Source of the DNA: Shouchella xiaoxiensis
GTDB lineage: Bacteria > Bacillota > Bacilli > Bacillales > Bacillaceae_D
Assembly: GCF_016907895.1 (NCBI RefSeq)
Contig: NZ_JAFBCV010000010.1
Location: 1 to 64,000, forward strand
Reading direction: 5' to 3'
DNA length: 64,000 nt
Both the position numbers and the translations under genes were made by a program. Positions 33,051 to 41,679 of this stretch are shown here, one piece after another. Numbering within the stretch: the first letter of the stretch is position 1; every line of letters begins with the position of its first letter. The notes below the pieces were generated by a model. That model did not search any database. It was not told the origin of the DNA and saw only the letters and a program-made list of their open reading frames with translations.

Positions 33051-34364
33051 TTACATCAATGTCTCGCGCAAAAATTCTAGTGTTTCATCCCACGACTGTT
33101 GCGCGGTTCTCGCATTTGTCTCTTTTGTCCCGCCAAATAACATGGTCATCCCGTAATTATACATGCCGGTCGTCTGCGGCATGTTTGGCAGGTTACTAGG
33201 AAACGCTGAGAAATGACCTGCGCCCTCGTGGTAAATAAAGCGGTCGTCTTCTTGTTGCTGCGCTCTTCTTTGTTCCAGTCGATTGGAAAAGAATACGCTT
33301 AAATGCGATTGATCGTCCGTTCCAGCAAACACCATGATTGGTGCCTGTATTTGTTCAACTGGAATCGCAAACTGCTTCAGTTTTTCTTCGTCTGCTAGAT
33401 TCATCTCCATTCCAGCTAAATTGGAGTAAGGTTTCCGGGCAACCATATGATAGAGCATAGAGAAACCATCTTTCGCTCTTTGCTTAATATCATAATAGGG
33501 AACGGGTTTATCATTTAACGTCCAGGCGGATTTAGCAACTGGCTGAAAATTAACCATTCCTGAGAATACAACTTCACTTGGGGCAGCCGCAATGACCGAC
33601 TTTACTTTCGGAAAATGACTCGCATAAAGCAGGGCGAGTTCTGAACCTCTTGAATGGCCGATGATACCCAGTTTGTCCTGCTCGACGTTTGGCATATGGC
33701 TAAGATAGGTAAAAGCCCGATCAACATATTCCAGCGGCACCTGTTCGACTCCTTTTGGCAGCCCTTCTTTGCCAAAATACGCGAGAGCCATAACGACGAA
33801 TCCTTCCGCCGCCAAAGCAGCCGCAGCTGCTTCGTGAACGGCGCCATCTGAACCGCCTACAATTACCACTGCTGGAAAACTGTCACCATAATCGGGATGA
33901 AACACCGCTCCGACAAGACCATTTCCCACCTCTTCTTTTACTACATTGTCCGGCTGAATGGTTCGGGAAACGGCTGTACGCCCAACGACTTTATTCTGAT
34001 AATAGACCTCAATCTCATACGTAATCGGCTCCGGCGTCTGTTTGACAAACATTGCTTCCTTCTTACGGTTCCAACTCATGGAAGAGATGAAACTCATCTC
34101 ACTAGACTGATCATAGTCTCCCTTAACCGGTTCATCAGCCGTTAGGTCGATTACTCCATCTTTGTCACTGCGAAAAAAAGCACATGACTGAAAGGGTTTA
34201 TGTAAATCATCCTTCGTTGTAACGACGACTTTAAACTCCTCTAACGGTTTTTCCGTTTGTATCTTTACAGACCACTTCTCCAGAATAGAATCACTCTCTG
34301 CCTGTACATGAAAATGGATCGGTTCACCTTTCTGATTCATCGTTGTCATCTCCGCTTCTGTCAA
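33051..34364 (-). CDS. BAAT-family acyl-CoA thioesterase or acyltransferase (alpha/beta hydrolase)
   Basis: About 437 residues. An N-terminal immunoglobulin-like domain (about 15-140) precedes a C-terminal alpha/beta hydrolase, the layout of bile acid-CoA:amino acid N-acyltransferase and acyl-CoA thioesterases. The nucleophile elbow is GHSRGSE (Ser near 240), where family members have Ser or Cys; DQSHL and GAGHFS supply the Asp and His. No signal peptide. In bacteria such proteins probably hydrolyse or transfer acyl-CoA groups. Start uncertain: TTG 34364, or ATG 34340 (MNQKGEP) behind GCGGAG. It stands alone. Confidence 0.88.
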   Translation of the reverse strand: MTEAEMTTMNQKGEPIHFHVQAESDSILEKWSVKIQTEKPLEEFKVVVTTKDDLHKPFQSCAFFRSDKDGVIDLTADEPVKGDYDQSSEMSFISSMSWNRKKEAMFVKQTPEPITYEIEVYYQNKVVGRTAVSRTIQPDNVVKEEVGNGLVGAVFHPDYGDSFPAVVIVGGSDGAVHEAAAAALAAEGFVVMALAYFGKEGLPKGVEQVPLEYVDRAFTYLSHMPNVEQDKLGIIGHSRGSELALLYASHFPKVKSVIAAAPSEVVFSGMVNFQPVAKSAWTLNDKPVPYYDIKQRAKDGFSMLYHMVARKPYSNLAGMEMNLADEEKLKQFAIPVEQIQAPIMVFAGTDDQSHLSVFFSNRLEQRRAQQQEDDRFIYHEGAGHFSAFPSNLPNMPQTTGMYNYGMTMLFGGTKETNARTAQQSWDETLEFLRETLM

Positions 34365-34452
34365 AATATCAATACTAAAGTTTACGGAGTCTTTTTAATA
34401 AAGTTTCAAACTTTTCCTGTTCATTTCCAGAATGAAGCATAGATTTGGACGT

Positions 34453-34902
34453 TTATGAGCGACTAACCCGCTTCACCAAAAAAGCAGAATCCTCAAGCTC
34501 TCGAAAACCATTATTCTGATAAAAGCGGTAGGCAGGTACGGTTTTCTCGGTCATTAACGTGGTATGCTTGACGCCTTCTGCCTTTAAGAAGTCGTTTAAC
34601 AGCTTTAGAAAGGCTTCGCCCGCTCCTTGTTTCTGCTTATGTCTAGCGATGAAAAACTCTTTAATGTAGTATTCCCGTCCTTCCCACCAAGAAAAGACGT
34701 AGCCTAACGAGCAGCCGATCAGCTCTTCCTTCTCATCATACAAACCAAGCGTGAGTGAGTTGCTGTTTTCCATTAGTTCTTTCATATAAGCATCAAGCTC
34801 GTCGTTTGCCCACCTGTCATTCCAAGGCTCATGGGAGAACACGTCGAGGAATAGCTGCTTCATCTGTGCATACTCGCTATGTTTTAGTGGCTTAATGTTC
34901 AT
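34453..34902 (-). CDS. GNAT family N-acetyltransferase
   Basis: A 149-residue single-domain acetyltransferase. The acetyl-CoA loop is seen as RHKQKQGAGEAFLKLL (about 90-105), where QxxGAGxA stands for Q/RxxGxG/A, and motif B is MTEKTVPAYRFYQNNGFRELE. It overlaps the end of the MocR-type gene by 11 bases, so they are translated together; acetylation may be linked to the amino-acid or PLP-related role of that regulator. Substrate unknown. Confidence 0.88.
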   Translation of the reverse strand: MNIKPLKHSEYAQMKQLFLDVFSHEPWNDRWANDELDAYMKELMENSNSLTLGLYDEKEELIGCSLGYVFSWWEGREYYIKEFFIARHKQKQGAGEAFLKLLNDFLKAEGVKHTTLMTEKTVPAYRFYQNNGFRELEDSAFLVKRVSRS

Positions 34903-36307
34903 TGTTTATCCCTCCAAGTCTAGCTTTCAGTTCCTGAGCTAGTTTCTTCAATCCCCTTGCTAGTTCTTCCCTACTACAGTAGGAATACGAGATACGAATA
35001 TGCTCGTAATCATTAGGGGCATATAAATAGCCTGGATTTATTAAGATATTTTGCTTAAGTAAAAGCTGAAAAAGTGCTTTGGTCACAATCGGCTGTTTAA
35101 TCCGAAGCCAAATATAAAAACCGCCCTGAGGAGATTGCCATTCAGCGAAATCTGAGAAATACGTGTTCAAAAGTGCCTCGGTGAAATCGGCTCTCTGCTT
35201 CAATTGTTTCTTTAAAGCTGAAACATGTTGCTCGTAGAGCCCGGACCGGAACCATTCAGCTGCAACAAGCTGCGGAATGGCGCTGCTGCCGTAATCGAGC
35301 TGCATTTTCAAGTCAGCCAAGTGATCCATAACCGATTCAGGTCCCACCATCCAGCCAATGCGAAGTCCCGGACTGACCGTTTTGGATAAGCTGCCAATGT
35401 AAATCACCTGTCCGTTATGGTCCAACGACTTTAACGGTAGCGGCGGTTTCTCAAATGCGAGATCCCGATAAACATCATCTTCTATAATCGGGAGGTTGAC
35501 CGCAGCACAGGCCTTTATCAGTTCTTGTCGCTCAACTGCTGATAAACTTATTCCTGTTGGATTGTTTAACGTTGGAATAACGTAATAAAACGATTGGTTT
35601 GACTTTAATTTCATCTTATCTAGACTCGTTATACTGGTCGACGTGATGGAAGGAATGGAATGAAGATACGAGGGCGAGTTGTGGAACATGTTTAACTGAC
35701 CGGAATTTAACCCAATTGAAAGCAGCTGCAATGCCTGGATGCCGCCGGAGACAATGACTATTTGTTCAGCATTTGCTTGAATACCGCGGGTTTTCAAATA
35801 ATCTGTTAACGCGTTTCGTAATTGAATATGCCCTTTTGGCTCTGAATAGCCAAAATCCCGCTCCGTTATCGCTACCTGCCGCATCGTCCCCTGTAATGCT
35901 CCAGAGGGAATCAATTCAGGACCTAATTCGCCGGTACCCAGGCGCAGAATATCCGTCCTTTTCTCAAAATCATTAATAAGTTGAATTGTTTGGCTGTTCG
36001 CTTGACACAAACTTTGATTGATACGCTCCTTCCAGCGAGGGATCGCACCGTGTATTAGCTCGTGCCAGCCTGGCTGACTAACATAAATACCACTGCCCGC
36101 TTTTCCCGTCAATAGCCCGTCCGCTTTCAACTCCTCCAAAGCTTGGATGACCGTACTCCGGTTAACCTGAAGCTGCTCAGCTAACTTGCGCTGTGTCGGC
36201 AATTTCATCTCAGCTGGCCAATGCCCATGCTCAATCTGTTTGACCATCCAGTTCATAATTTGCCTGTAAATAGGTATGCCCGTCTTATGCTCTGGCTTCC
36301 AAACCAT
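34892..36307 (-). CDS. MocR/PdxR-type regulator (GntR HTH fused to aminotransferase fold)
   Basis: A 471-residue fusion: GntR-like winged helix (about 8-75, IPIYRQIMNWMVKQIEHGHWPAEMKLPTQRKLAEQLQVNRSTVIQALEEL) joined to a class I aminotransferase-like domain. The PLP-lysine region reads YIGSLSKTVSPGLRIGWM, and NNPTG is present. MocR proteins use PLP or amino acid ligands to activate a divergent gene, here probably the LysE-type exporter. ATG 36307 follows AAGGGGCGTGACGAA, so the shorter start is preferred. The gap to the exporter (36308-36413) holds inverted repeats likely to be its operator. Confidence 0.93.
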   Translation of the reverse strand: MVWKPEHKTGIPIYRQIMNWMVKQIEHGHWPAEMKLPTQRKLAEQLQVNRSTVIQALEELKADGLLTGKAGSGIYVSQPGWHELIHGAIPRWKERINQSLCQANSQTIQLINDFEKRTDILRLGTGELGPELIPSGALQGTMRQVAITERDFGYSEPKGHIQLRNALTDYLKTRGIQANAEQIVIVSGGIQALQLLSIGLNSGQLNMFHNSPSYLHSIPSITSTSITSLDKMKLKSNQSFYYVIPTLNNPTGISLSAVERQELIKACAAVNLPIIEDDVYRDLAFEKPPLPLKSLDHNGQVIYIGSLSKTVSPGLRIGWMVGPESVMDHLADLKMQLDYGSSAIPQLVAAEWFRSGLYEQHVSALKKQLKQRADFTEALLNTYFSDFAEWQSPQGGFYIWLRIKQPIVTKALFQLLLKQNILINPGYLYAPNDYEHIRISYSYCSREELARGLKKLAQELKARLGGINNEH

Positions 36308-36324
36308 TTCGTCACGCCCCTTAT

Positions 36325-36356
36325 AATTGGTTGGGATATAAATCAACCAATTGGTA
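36325..36356. promoter_or_regulatory. Probable MocR-type operator
   Basis: AATTGGTTG (36325-36333) and CAACCAATT (36344-36352) are exact inverted repeats 10 bases apart; ACCAATTGGT (36347-36356) adds an overlapping palindrome, and TTGGTAAGTTG near 36375 repeats half of it. They lie between two divergent genes and match the repeat-rich operators typical of MocR regulators. Confidence 0.75.
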
Positions 36357-36413
36357 GTTTCCTCACTTTACTTCATTTGGTAAGTTGTAAGCAACAACAA
36401 GAGGAGTGATGAC

Positions 36414-37034
36414 ATGCTTTATCCGTTTTTTCACGGGCTCATTTTATCAGTTGCCCTTATCTTACCGCTTGGCCCACAAAATATGTTCATTTTCAATCAA
36501 GGGGCGATGCAGCCGCAATTCCAGCGCGTACTTCCTGTTGTCTTTACCGCAGCTTTGTGCGACACGTTGTTAATCCTGGCATCCGTCTTTGGCGTTTCCG
36601 TTCTACTGCTAACACTGCCCCAACTCCAGCTAATGATGTATGTTGTGGGATTCTTGTTCCTCCTTTACATCGGCTGGTCGATCTGGACTACAGATACAGC
36701 TCCAGAGGTCCCCCGCAAACCATATTCCATCAAGAAACAGATTCTTTTCGCGATAAGTGTGTCTGTCTTAAATCCCCATGCCATTCTCGATACCGTCGGT
36801 GTGATTGGCTCAAACGCCGCTCAATATACCAATTCAGTTGAGCGATTTGCCTTTACCTTCGCTTGTATTCTTGTTTCTTGGATCGCGTTTGTTTTGCTAG
36901 CTGTTTTGGGTCGTTTTTTAAAAAGAATTGATCGGAATGGACAGGTTCTTAAGCTAATTAACAAGGGTTCAGCGCTGACCATTTGGATTATTGCTCTACT
37001 CATTGGTTCACAGATCATGGCTCTTTTGCACTGA
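36414..37034 (+). CDS. LysE-family amino acid exporter
   Basis: A 206-residue protein with about six membrane helices. The N-terminus HGLILSVALILPLGPQNMFIFNQGA carries the LysE signature (PGPQN-like), and NPHAILDTVGVIG near 120-132 is the second conserved segment. LysE proteins export basic or other amino acids. ATG 36414 follows AGAGGAGTGATGAC. The divergent MocR regulator and operators between them suggest that it is switched on by an amino acid or PLP derivative. The 3' end overlaps the convergent SH3 gene by 27 bases. Confidence 0.92.
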   Translation: MLYPFFHGLILSVALILPLGPQNMFIFNQGAMQPQFQRVLPVVFTAALCDTLLILASVFGVSVLLLTLPQLQLMMYVVGFLFLLYIGWSIWTTDTAPEVPRKPYSIKKQILFAISVSVLNPHAILDTVGVIGSNAAQYTNSVERFAFTFACILVSWIAFVLLAVLGRFLKRIDRNGQVLKLINKGSALTIWIIALLIGSQIMALLH

Positions 37035-37382
37035 GGAAGTGAAACGAAGATGGTCTTTTGGAACCCAGCCTTCTTCTGCGGTACTGCTCTTTTTCACCCA
37101 AAGCCAACCGTTCAGTTCTTTTACCTCAAAAAGCTCATCGCCCAGTTCTATATTTAATTCTTTTGCGCTATACGTTTCCCGAACAATGCCTTCTTCTCCC
37201 TCTATAGCTAGGAATTGTTCTGGAACCCAACCTTCCATACGTCCATTAAGCGTGCGGCAATACATCCAATTCTTCCAATTGGCGTTGTCTTCATAACGTT
37301 CTCCCACAAAAAGCCGCTCGCCTTTAGTGACTGTTATGGGGTTCGGGTAATTGCTCTTATGAGGTTTGATTACTTGATACAT
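37008..37382 (-). CDS. Bacterial SH3-domain protein
   Basis: A 124-residue protein with two SH3-like segments: about 5-60 (ITVTKGERLFVGERYEDNANWKNWMYCRT then GRMEGWVPEQFL) and about 63-120 (ELNIELGDELFEVKELNGWLWVKKS then EGWVPKDHLRF). The paired GWVP motifs mark each repeat. No signal peptide, so it is not a typical cell-wall binder. ATG 37382 is used because AAGGGAGAGTGAAGCGA precedes it. It lies one base beyond the stop of the TraB-like gene and is probably co-transcribed with it. Confidence 0.8.
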   Translation of the reverse strand: MYQVIKPHKSNYPNPITVTKGERLFVGERYEDNANWKNWMYCRTLNGRMEGWVPEQFLAIEGEEGIVRETYSAKELNIELGDELFEVKELNGWLWVKKSSTAEEGWVPKDHLRFTSSVQKSHDL

Positions 37383-37387
37383 TCGCT

Positions 37388-38128
37388 TCACTCTCCCTTC
37401 GTTAAATAAGCAGAGGCTAGCTCTACCGTTACAAGATCGCTGTCTTCAAGTAATTGCTTGATCGGATAAATATGACTTGCACCGTACAAAACAAACAGCC
37501 GCTCTTCTGTCGCCGCAAGCTCCAAAATCGCCTTATAAATCATGACGTTGCGAAAATACCAGTAGTTTGCTAACCACAGCGCTCCGACTGGATTTTCATC
37601 ATCGCCAATTTGAAGGAGATTTAGATGAAACTGGTGCATCAAATTAAGATGGCTTGGTTCATTTAAATAGCTGACAAATTGACTCATCGTATGTTCGCTA
37701 AAATAGTCGTCCGCCTCAGCCACACTGGCTTGCACAGGTTTAATCAAACGTTTAAACAAATCGGGCTCATGCTCTGCTGCGTAGCCAAACGCATCGTGGC
37801 TCGACTCTCCATTCCAATCAACGCCCCAAACCGTTTCATGATCCATTTTTTTAGCAAGGCGGTAACCAATCTGTTCTCGTTCATTTTTACTTAATGTGGA
37901 CTCGCTATGTAAATAGGACTTGTAGGATCGCGTTAAATTGCCTTGCATCGTTTTTGGATATTCTAAGCAGACCTTCGTTGGGGCAAACTGTACAAACTGC
38001 TCAACGAGCGCCTCCATCTCCGTCTGCCTCCGCTCTGATAACACGTCCGTAGCAGTCGAGGTGACCACATCCTGGGTATGCTCTTGATCTAGATGATTCA
38101 TGCCTACTAGTAGAACGACAGGTTTCAT
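37388..38128 (-). CDS. TraB-like protein (DUF5694 type)
   Basis: A 246-residue soluble protein. LLVGMNHLDQEH at the N-terminus, CLEYPKT and the late segment RLFVLYGASHIYPIKQLLE follow the layout of the TraB/PrgY superfamily: two conserved His/Glu clusters at the ends of the chain (GxxH and GxxHxxxL), likely the putative metal-binding site. This branch resembles DUF5694. Its activity is unknown; related proteins are proposed peptidases. It precedes the SH3 gene on the same strand. Confidence 0.75.
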   Translation of the reverse strand: MKPVVLLVGMNHLDQEHTQDVVTSTATDVLSERRQTEMEALVEQFVQFAPTKVCLEYPKTMQGNLTRSYKSYLHSESTLSKNEREQIGYRLAKKMDHETVWGVDWNGESSHDAFGYAAEHEPDLFKRLIKPVQASVAEADDYFSEHTMSQFVSYLNEPSHLNLMHQFHLNLLQIGDDENPVGALWLANYWYFRNVMIYKAILELAATEERLFVLYGASHIYPIKQLLEDSDLVTVELASAYLTKGE

Positions 38129-38512
38129 GGTATGACCCCCTTTTTTATTGTTTGGAATAGTGAGTTATTTTTAGTTTAGTATATCTTAGATGAGTCACTC
38201 CTTCTAGTAGCAACTATTATCTTTTACTTGAAGTAGTTTCACATGATTATATTTGAGAAGTGTGAAACGAATATAGCAGTTATCGGTTGGCAAAACTACC
38301 ACTCATTGATGAGAATTAAAAGATTGTAGTTACTCATATAAAGAAACAATTTTCAGTTACATAAGGAGAATAAATATAAAATCAGAGCAAGAGACATTCT
38401 TTTTAAAAATTAATTATAATACACATTATTTTACGTATTATTATATGCAGAAAAATATAAATTACAGTACACTCATTTTTAAAGCTGAATACACTGAAAG
38501 GAGAATGAGATA
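38129..38512. other. AT-rich gap before the toxin-antitoxin pair
   Basis: No gene seen. GTTTCACA (38236-38243) and TGTGAAAC (38261-38268) form an exact inverted repeat 17 bases apart. A TATAAT at 38413-38418 could be a -10, but no good -35 pairs with it. The base composition is clearly richer in A+T than the flanks, as often seen ahead of acquired toxin-antitoxin modules. Confidence 0.4.
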
Positions 38513-38872
38513 ATGGGAGTTGATTCAATGCAAAAACCCCGATTTAATAAAGATCAAATGGTTTCTTCGACTCAAGCGAGTAAAAGATTTTCTGAGGTAA
38601 GAAAAAAAGCGAAAAGCGAACCGATTTTTATACTAGATCATAATGAAGTTGATTCAATTATACTAAGCTATGACGAGTTTGAGCAGATGCACGATGAGCT
38701 CATAACATTACGCGAAACCGTTCAAGACTACCAAACGGCTGAACGACTTAGAGAAGCTGAAGCAAACAACGATCAATCAATATCTCTTATAGAGGGATTA
38801 AGCGAAGAACGGTACAATCGTATTCAAAACATGAACAGAAAAACCGTGCTTGACGAGGATCTCTTTGAATGA
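38513..38872 (+). CDS. Phd/YefM-type antitoxin
   Basis: A 119-residue protein. The N-terminal half VSSTQASKRFSEVRKKAKSEPIFILDHNEVDSIILSYDEFEQMHDEL is the Phd/YefM fold that binds DNA, and the acidic C-terminal half (YQTAERLREAEANNDQSISLIEGLSEE) should wrap the toxin. The ATG at 38513 follows GAAAGGAGA. The toxin gene overlaps its stop by 4 bases, the usual antitoxin-first order. It should repress its own promoter, with the toxin as co-repressor. Confidence 0.9.
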   Translation: MGVDSMQKPRFNKDQMVSSTQASKRFSEVRKKAKSEPIFILDHNEVDSIILSYDEFEQMHDELITLRETVQDYQTAERLREAEANNDQSISLIEGLSEERYNRIQNMNRKTVLDEDLFE

Positions 38873-39156
38873 GCAAAAGGTTCAATGTTGTATTCTTGAA
38901 CGATAAAGCCGAGAAAGAGTTTAATAAGTTCGATGGTTTTGTTGCTAGCTTATTAGACAAAGCCATTATTCACCTTGAGGAAAGAGCCGATGAAATAGGT
39001 AAAGAATTAACAGGCAATCTCAGAGGATGTAAAGAAATTAAACTTAAACAAGCGGGAGTTAGGATGATTTATCGACTACCTAAAGGCTATGAATATCTAG
39101 GAGAAGGAATTAAGTTAGAAATCGTTGATGTGCAAATTATTGCTACAGGTAAATGA
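38869..39156 (+). CDS. RelE/ParE-superfamily toxin
   Basis: A 95-residue basic protein with the RelE/ParE beta-sheet pattern: FNVVFLNDKAEKEFNKFD, then helices, then KEIKLKQAGVRMIYRL and EIVDVQIIATGK. It is made only with its antitoxin (start ATGA inside the antitoxin stop). RelE members cut mRNA at the ribosome, ParE members poison gyrase; sequence alone does not decide. No terminator is evident directly after it. Confidence 0.88.
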   Translation: MSKRFNVVFLNDKAEKEFNKFDGFVASLLDKAIIHLEERADEIGKELTGNLRGCKEIKLKQAGVRMIYRLPKGYEYLGEGIKLEIVDVQIIATGK

Positions 39157-39245
39157 GCAAGCAACACCGTTTTTAATACAGCTGAATCAAGATTAAGAGA
39201 TCGCTCATAGCTCATGCCACAACACGCCTCTTATCCAATTTCAAA

Positions 39246-39275
39246 ACAAAAATCCCCTTTTTCCAAAGGGGATTA
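39246..39275 (-). terminator. Terminator of a small membrane-peptide gene
   Basis: AATCCCCTTT (39251-39260) pairs with AAAGGGGATT (39265-39274) around TTCC; the minus-strand RNA ends UUUUUG. It overlaps the stop codon of the small gene at 39273. Confidence 0.85.
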
Positions 39276-39374
39276 GTCGTTCTTCTTATTTAAAATAAAG
39301 CGTGCGACTAGGCGGTTAATCCCGGCAATCGCAAGAGTTGTAACGACAGAAGCAATAATTCTCCGAACGAGCAT
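39273..39374 (-). CDS. Small hydrophobic peptide
   Basis: A 33-residue peptide: MLVRR, a membrane-length stretch IIASVVTTLAIAGINRLVARFIL, and a basic/polar tail NKKND. ATG 39374 is 8 bases after GGAG; ATG 39380 overlaps the site. A dedicated terminator supports it as a real gene. Such single-helix peptides may be toxins, membrane regulators or assembly factors, and I cannot choose. It sits between the toxin-antitoxin pair and a decayed GNAT gene. Confidence 0.55.
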   Translation of the reverse strand: MLVRRIIASVVTTLAIAGINRLVARFILNKKND

Positions 39375-39435
39375 GGTCATCTCTCCTATCTCTAAACGAT
39401 AACTCTATCATTCCCGTAATAGATAACGATAAACA

Positions 39436-40246
39436 TCATACGAGTGGGAAATCATAACCTGCATAGCCTCTCGCTTTCTTAAATCCTAGTTTTTCCGCCA
39501 CGGCAATGGAAGCTTGATTGGAGTCCATACAATCCCAGTACGGCGAAGCCCCCTTCTTTATACACGCGACCACAAACGCTTGGGCGCAGGCTTCCGCCAG
39601 TCGTTTCCCCCGATGTACCTTAATTGTTTCAAGATCAATCGCGTGCACGCCATCGTAAACGAATCCTGAAAAACAGACGCTTACCACTTCATTATGATAG
39701 AGAACGCCATAACCGACACCGTTCTCGAAAAAAGCTTCAGGTAAAGCCCAACATTCAGCAATCTTACCTCGAAGGAATTTGTTATTACTCTCATAGAGTG
39801 ATCGATCAATCTTTACAAGCTGATAACCTTCTTCTAGCAGAATCTCTTCTTTACTAGAAGGTGCTTCATCAAGGAGGTATACCCATTGCTGCCAGCTTCC
39901 TAGCTTGCGATGGGCAAAACAGCTCTTTGAATACCGTGTTCCAGCTTTCGTTTATTGCGATCGCCTCAAACCAGGTTAGCTCGGCTTTCTATGCTTCAGG
40001 TTTAATAAGGGTATCAATAAAGTGGTTTAATCCATTCGTAAAATCTTCGTTCGCAGCATCTCCGATGAAGAGGAAGCCGTCATTGTTACCGAGCGAAATC
40101 ATCGCAGTTCGTGGCGTTTCTGCACATTCCACAAACACACGTCCCGGATTTATTCCACCAATAACCGCCTTCGCCTCAATTGATTCCCACTCTTCCAGCA
40201 AGTTTAGGCATAAATGAAAGGCATTTGGCTTTAGTTCAACGATCAT
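39436..40246 (-). pseudogene. GNAT acetyltransferase broken by nonsense and frameshift
   Basis: The N-terminal 85 residues (39989-40246) end at a TAG after LIKPEA; the same frame continues KAELTWFEAIAINESW. Near 39890 the frame then shifts (FCPS versus HRKLGSWQQW), one base too many in a C run, and from there runs to 39436 with the acetyl-CoA motif HRGKRLAEACAQAFVVAC and NQASIAVAEKLGF. Without these two lesions it would be a GNAT of about 270 residues like the one at 132-908. A nonsense codon plus a frameshift marks real decay. It starts where the ClbS-like gene ends. Confidence 0.85.
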
Positions 40247-40761
40247 CCTTCTGCCTCCATAATCAAAACAGCAATCGCTTCACACTTCGCAATCGCCCAG
40301 TTGTAATGATCGACCGTATTTGCGGCGAAATACGTGTAAAGATTGCTCGTCTTTGTCCATTTGTAGTACTTTTTGGTCATGAGCTCTTCGTCGCTATGTA
40401 GTTCAATCAAGTTCATCACTCGATGATGGCTTAGAGTCAGCTTTTTTAAGGCTTGGTTAAGCGTAGTATCTTGATACGTTTTTTGAATCTGCTCATTTAA
40501 TGGCTTAAGTTCCCGCCACTTATAACCGGGTGCGGGCATTGCCGGCACATCTCCAGCCATTCCTTCTCGGTACCAGCGCTCCAGCATCGCCTGCCATTCG
40601 TAAAGATGGATGATGACATCGCGGAAATTCTTGTCTCGTTCTTCCGTCATAACCGTTTGCGTTCTTTTTCAGGCTGGGATTGCCTCCATTACGCTTAATA
40701 GCTGCTCAAACTGGCTATTACTCACCTTTACTAGCTTGTCTTTCTCAGTTGCTTGACTCAT
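40243..40761 (-). pseudogene. ClbS/DfsB-family four-helix protein with internal TGA
   Basis: From ATG 40761 (behind AGGGGG) the frame reads MSQATEKDKLVKVSNSQFEQL and meets TGA at 40669-40671 after EAIPA. The same frame continues KRTQTVMTEERDKNFRDVIIHLYEWQAMLERW to a stop at 40243. A CGA-to-TGA change is the simplest cause. The rest matches ClbS/DfsB proteins (DinB-like fold, ERDKNxRDV and TVDHYNWA signatures). An ATG at 40650 could restart a shortened protein of 135 residues missing the first helix. Probably inactive. Confidence 0.8.
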
Positions 40762-40879
40762 AACAATCCCCCTCTACCGTTAACTTTAGCATAAAAGTAA
40801 AATATTGTTTGTATTATTCAAAAAATAACAGTATCATTTATAGAAAAGACGAACCTATCAAGAATGGAGATTCCTTTAC

Positions 40880-41647
40880 ATGTCAGAACTGTTTACAACA
40901 AATTTCGAAAAATACAACGATACGACACTTTACGATCAATTAAACGAGCCCCATAAACCAGAGTTACCACTCCTGCTTGCCCATATAAAAAAAGCCGATT
41001 CGATTTTAGAGCTTGCGTGCGGTACAGGTAGACTTACGATCCCGCTTGCACAGGAAGGCTATAGGATTACCGGGGTTGACCTGCACGAAGGCATGTTACA
41101 GAAGGCGCAAGAGAAAGCGACACAAGCGTCTGTAGAAATCCCGTTCCACCAACAAGACTGTACGAAGCTCGCTCTCGACCAAACATATGATGTTCTCTTT
41201 ATGGTCGGAAATTCGTTTCAGCATTTTTTAACAAACGAGTCGCAGGACCAGCTGTTTGCCGCGGTTTCCGCTCACTTAAAACCAGGTGGCCTGTTTGTGT
41301 TCGACACGCGCAATCCAATCATAGCCGAATTTAAAACGACGGATGAGTATCAATCAACGTTTCAAGATTACCGTGGCTATGACGTATTGGAGCAGCACAA
41401 AGAAACGTACGAGCCCAAGACGCAAGTACTCCATTGTTATACAAGCAGAGAATTGCATAAAGATGGTCAATTTGTGCGTGATGAACGTGATAAGATCTCA
41501 CTGCGCTACACCTTTCCCCTTGAAATGAAACGTCTGTTTACTTCGCATGGATTTTCAATTAAGGAAAGCTATGGCAAGTGGAGCGGGGAAGCGATTTCCG
41601 ACGATACGCCGCAGATGATTTATGTGTGTGAAAAGAAGAAGCACTAG
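40880..41647 (+). CDS. Class I SAM-dependent methyltransferase
   Basis: A 255-residue Rossmann-fold methyltransferase. Motif I is ILELACGTGRLTIPLAQEGY (about 38-57), the acidic motif II residue is in GVDLHEGML, motif III QDCTKLAL, and FMVGNSFQHF with LKPGGLFVFDTRNP follow. It binds SAM; the acceptor is unknown, but the fold resembles small-molecule methyltransferases of the UbiE/BioC type. ATG 40880 has GAATGGAGATTCC upstream. It is followed by a broken PhzF gene on the same strand. Confidence 0.9.
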   Translation: MSELFTTNFEKYNDTTLYDQLNEPHKPELPLLLAHIKKADSILELACGTGRLTIPLAQEGYRITGVDLHEGMLQKAQEKATQASVEIPFHQQDCTKLALDQTYDVLFMVGNSFQHFLTNESQDQLFAAVSAHLKPGGLFVFDTRNPIIAEFKTTDEYQSTFQDYRGYDVLEQHKETYEPKTQVLHCYTSRELHKDGQFVRDERDKISLRYTFPLEMKRLFTSHGFSIKESYGKWSGEAISDDTPQMIYVCEKKKH

Positions 41648-41679
41648 TAACAATCAAGAGAGGAGCGTTCTTAACAGGT

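Noticed and set aside
36557-36841. Plus-strand frame of 94 codons inside the LysE gene
   Set aside because: Off-frame shadow of a well supported exporter; no start signal.
38236-38268. Inverted repeat GTTTCACA/TGTGAAAC as an insertion-sequence end
   Set aside because: No transposase and no target duplication nearby; kept only as a possible regulatory hairpin.
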